The notes under the pieces are model-generated. The model was not told the DNA's origin, did not search any database, and saw nothing but the letters and a program-made list of their open reading frames with translations. A stretch of DNA of 6,361 nucleotides from Peptococcaceae bacterium (lineage in GTDB: Bacteria > Bacillota > DSM-12270 > Thermacetogeniales > Thermacetogeniaceae): NCBI GenBank assembly GCA_003160265.1, contig PLQY01000089.1, positions 273 through 6,633 on the forward strand. The letters run 5' to 3'. The translations under genes were made by a program, and so were the position numbers. This document shows, in pieces, positions 5,278 through 6,361 of the stretch; positions within the stretch are counted from its first letter, which is position 1; each line of letters begins with the position of its first letter.

Positions 5278-6361
5278 TTGGACGCCGTTGGAGTCAAGCA
5301 GTTCCTGACTGAAATCAAGGGCTACGGCCATGCGGGTGAAGGTGTCGGCGACTACCTGGGGAAGCCGGTCTTCATACCGCTGGCGGCCAGGGGGGAAGTC
5401 GTCCGTTTTAGCATCAGCGAGGAGAAGAAAAATTATGCCAAAGGCTGCCTGGTAGAGGTGGTTCGTACCGGGCCATGGAGAACCGGGGCTCTCTGCCCGG
5501 ACTTCCGGCAATGTGGGGGCTGCCAGTTGCAGCACTTGACCTACGACGAGCAGCTCTATTTCAAAAGGCAAACGGTTATTGACGCCCTGCAGCGCATCGG
5601 CAGGCTGGAAACAATACCGGTGCAGGATGTGCTGCCCATGGACAGCCCCTGGCACTATCGCCACATGGTGCGCTTACATGCTCAGCATGGCCCGCAGGGA
5701 ACTGTGCTGGGCAACTACCGGTCAAAAAGCCATACTATTTACCCTTTGACCACCTGTTCACTCCTGCCCGTCGAGTTTCCGGCCATCCTTACCGACCTGT
5801 CAAGACTCCTTGCCACCTACGGTGATGAGTACCCGCTAAAGGAAGCGGTTGTCCGCAAAGGCAGGGCAACAGAGGACATACTGCTGCTGCTGAAGACAGA
5901 AGGCCTCAACCAGACAGGATCCCGGGCAATCTGGAGTGAATTGCGGACTCTGCACCCAAACCTGGTGGGCATTGTGGTGCAAAGCGACGGCGCCGCGGCG
6001 GGACTCAGAGGTGCAACGGTCATCGGGCAGAACTTTTACAGCGAGATCGTCTCCGGCATCAGGTTTCACATCCCGGCCACCGCCTTTTTCCAGAACAACC
6101 CTAAACAGACGGAAGCGCTGCTGCAGCAGGTGAAAGTGCTATGCGAACCGGCGCCATCAGAGCATCTCCTCGACCTCTACTGCGGAGCAGGGCTTTTCAC
6201 CCACTATCTAGCCCGTGATTACAAGCTGGTTACCGGCATAGAAGAGAACAACACAGCAGTGACGGCCGCCAGGGAAAATGCTGAAATTAACAACAACAGC
6301 AACACCGCATTTAGGAGCGGAAGAGTTGAAAAAATTCTTGTCAGGATTGCCAAGAGCGGCC
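5278..6361 (+). CDS. rlmD: 23S rRNA (uracil-5)-methyltransferase, RlmD/RumA type (3' part missing)
   Basis: An open frame of 361 codons that leaves the right edge without a stop. The family makes 5-methyluridine in 23S rRNA (U1939 in E. coli; the Bacillus enzyme RlmCD also modifies U747) using SAM. A TRAM RNA-binding domain covers about residues 5-63 (GYGHAGEGVGDY, GEVV, KKNYAKG). The [4Fe-4S] cysteines are all present: C73, C79 and C82 in CPDFRQCGGCQLQH, and C160 in PLTTCSLLP, with spacing like E. coli RumA. The methyltransferase half shows FFQNNPKQTEAL (270-281; FFQVN in most members) and the SAM motif DLYCGAGLF (299-307). The catalytic DPPR motif, nucleophilic cysteine and C-terminus lie outside the window. 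The start is a TTG, chosen because an in-frame stop lies just upstream (5260), AAAGGATGG (5263-5271) precedes it, and the next in-frame ATG is about 120 codons in. It is transcribed divergently from trmK. Confidence 0.93.
   Translation, partial: MDAVGVKQFLTEIKGYGHAGEGVGDYLGKPVFIPLAARGEVVRFSISEEKKNYAKGCLVEVVRTGPWRTGALCPDFRQCGGCQLQHLTYDEQLYFKRQTVIDALQRIGRLETIPVQDVLPMDSPWHYRHMVRLHAQHGPQGTVLGNYRSKSHTIYPLTTCSLLPVEFPAILTDLSRLLATYGDEYPLKEAVVRKGRATEDILLLLKTEGLNQTGSRAIWSELRTLHPNLVGIVVQSDGAAAGLRGATVIGQNFYSEIVSGIRFHIPATAFFQNNPKQTEALLQQVKVLCEPAPSEHLLDLYCGAGLFTHYLARDYKLVTGIEENNTAVTAARENAEINNNSNTAFRSGRVEKILVRIAKSG

Noticed and set aside
5269..5313. ATG-started 14-codon frame just before rlmD
   Set aside because: Its ATG lies inside the ribosome site used by rlmD and it stops after 14 codons; the RlmD frame from TTG 5278 explains the region.
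5272..5664. Minus-strand 130-codon open frame inside the rlmD region
   Set aside because: The plus strand there encodes the TRAM domain and Fe-S cysteines of RlmD without interruption, so this is an antisense shadow.

Overview
The window looks like chromosomal DNA of a spore-forming Bacillota, most likely a moderately GC-rich clostridial lineage (Peptococcaceae/Desulfotomaculum-like; this placement is inference). The grounds are a YunB-type sporulation protein, a Firmicutes-style rRNA leader (a CCTTGAAAACTGAATA-like block), a TrmK/Nif3 gene pair typical of Firmicutes, strong Shine-Dalgarno sites and use of GTG and TTG starts. There is no sign of phage, insertion sequences, CRISPR or a defence island. 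This is core genome.

Layout, left to right. Positions 1-100 hold the 5' end of a 16S rRNA gene on the minus strand. Positions 101-415 hold its leader and promoter region, with one near-consensus promoter (TTGACA-17-TAAGAT) and two weaker candidates further upstream. The minus strand then carries, in transcription order from 4987 downwards: trmK (tRNA m1A22 methyltransferase), a Nif3-family protein fused in frame to an RNase HI domain, tyrS (tyrosyl-tRNA synthetase) and yunB (sporulation protein). The rRNA operon follows. trmK, nif3-rnh and tyrS are closely spaced and look like one operon; yunB has its own promoter-like element. From 5278 to the right edge a plus-strand, divergently transcribed 23S rRNA m5U methyltransferase (RlmD/RumA type) runs off the window.

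The theme is RNA metabolism: tRNA modification (TrmK), tRNA charging (TyrRS), RNA:DNA hybrid cleavage (RNase HI), rRNA modification (RlmD) and rRNA itself. The most unusual coding feature is the Nif3-RNase HI fusion, in which the metal ligands and catalytic carboxylates of both halves appear intact. The most unusual non-coding stretch is the 290-base AT-rich gap between trmK and rlmD. It holds two palindromes, two stable-looking short hairpins and a possible 32-codon upstream ORF whose stop overlaps the trmK start codon. I found nothing that amounts to a clearly new multi-gene system.
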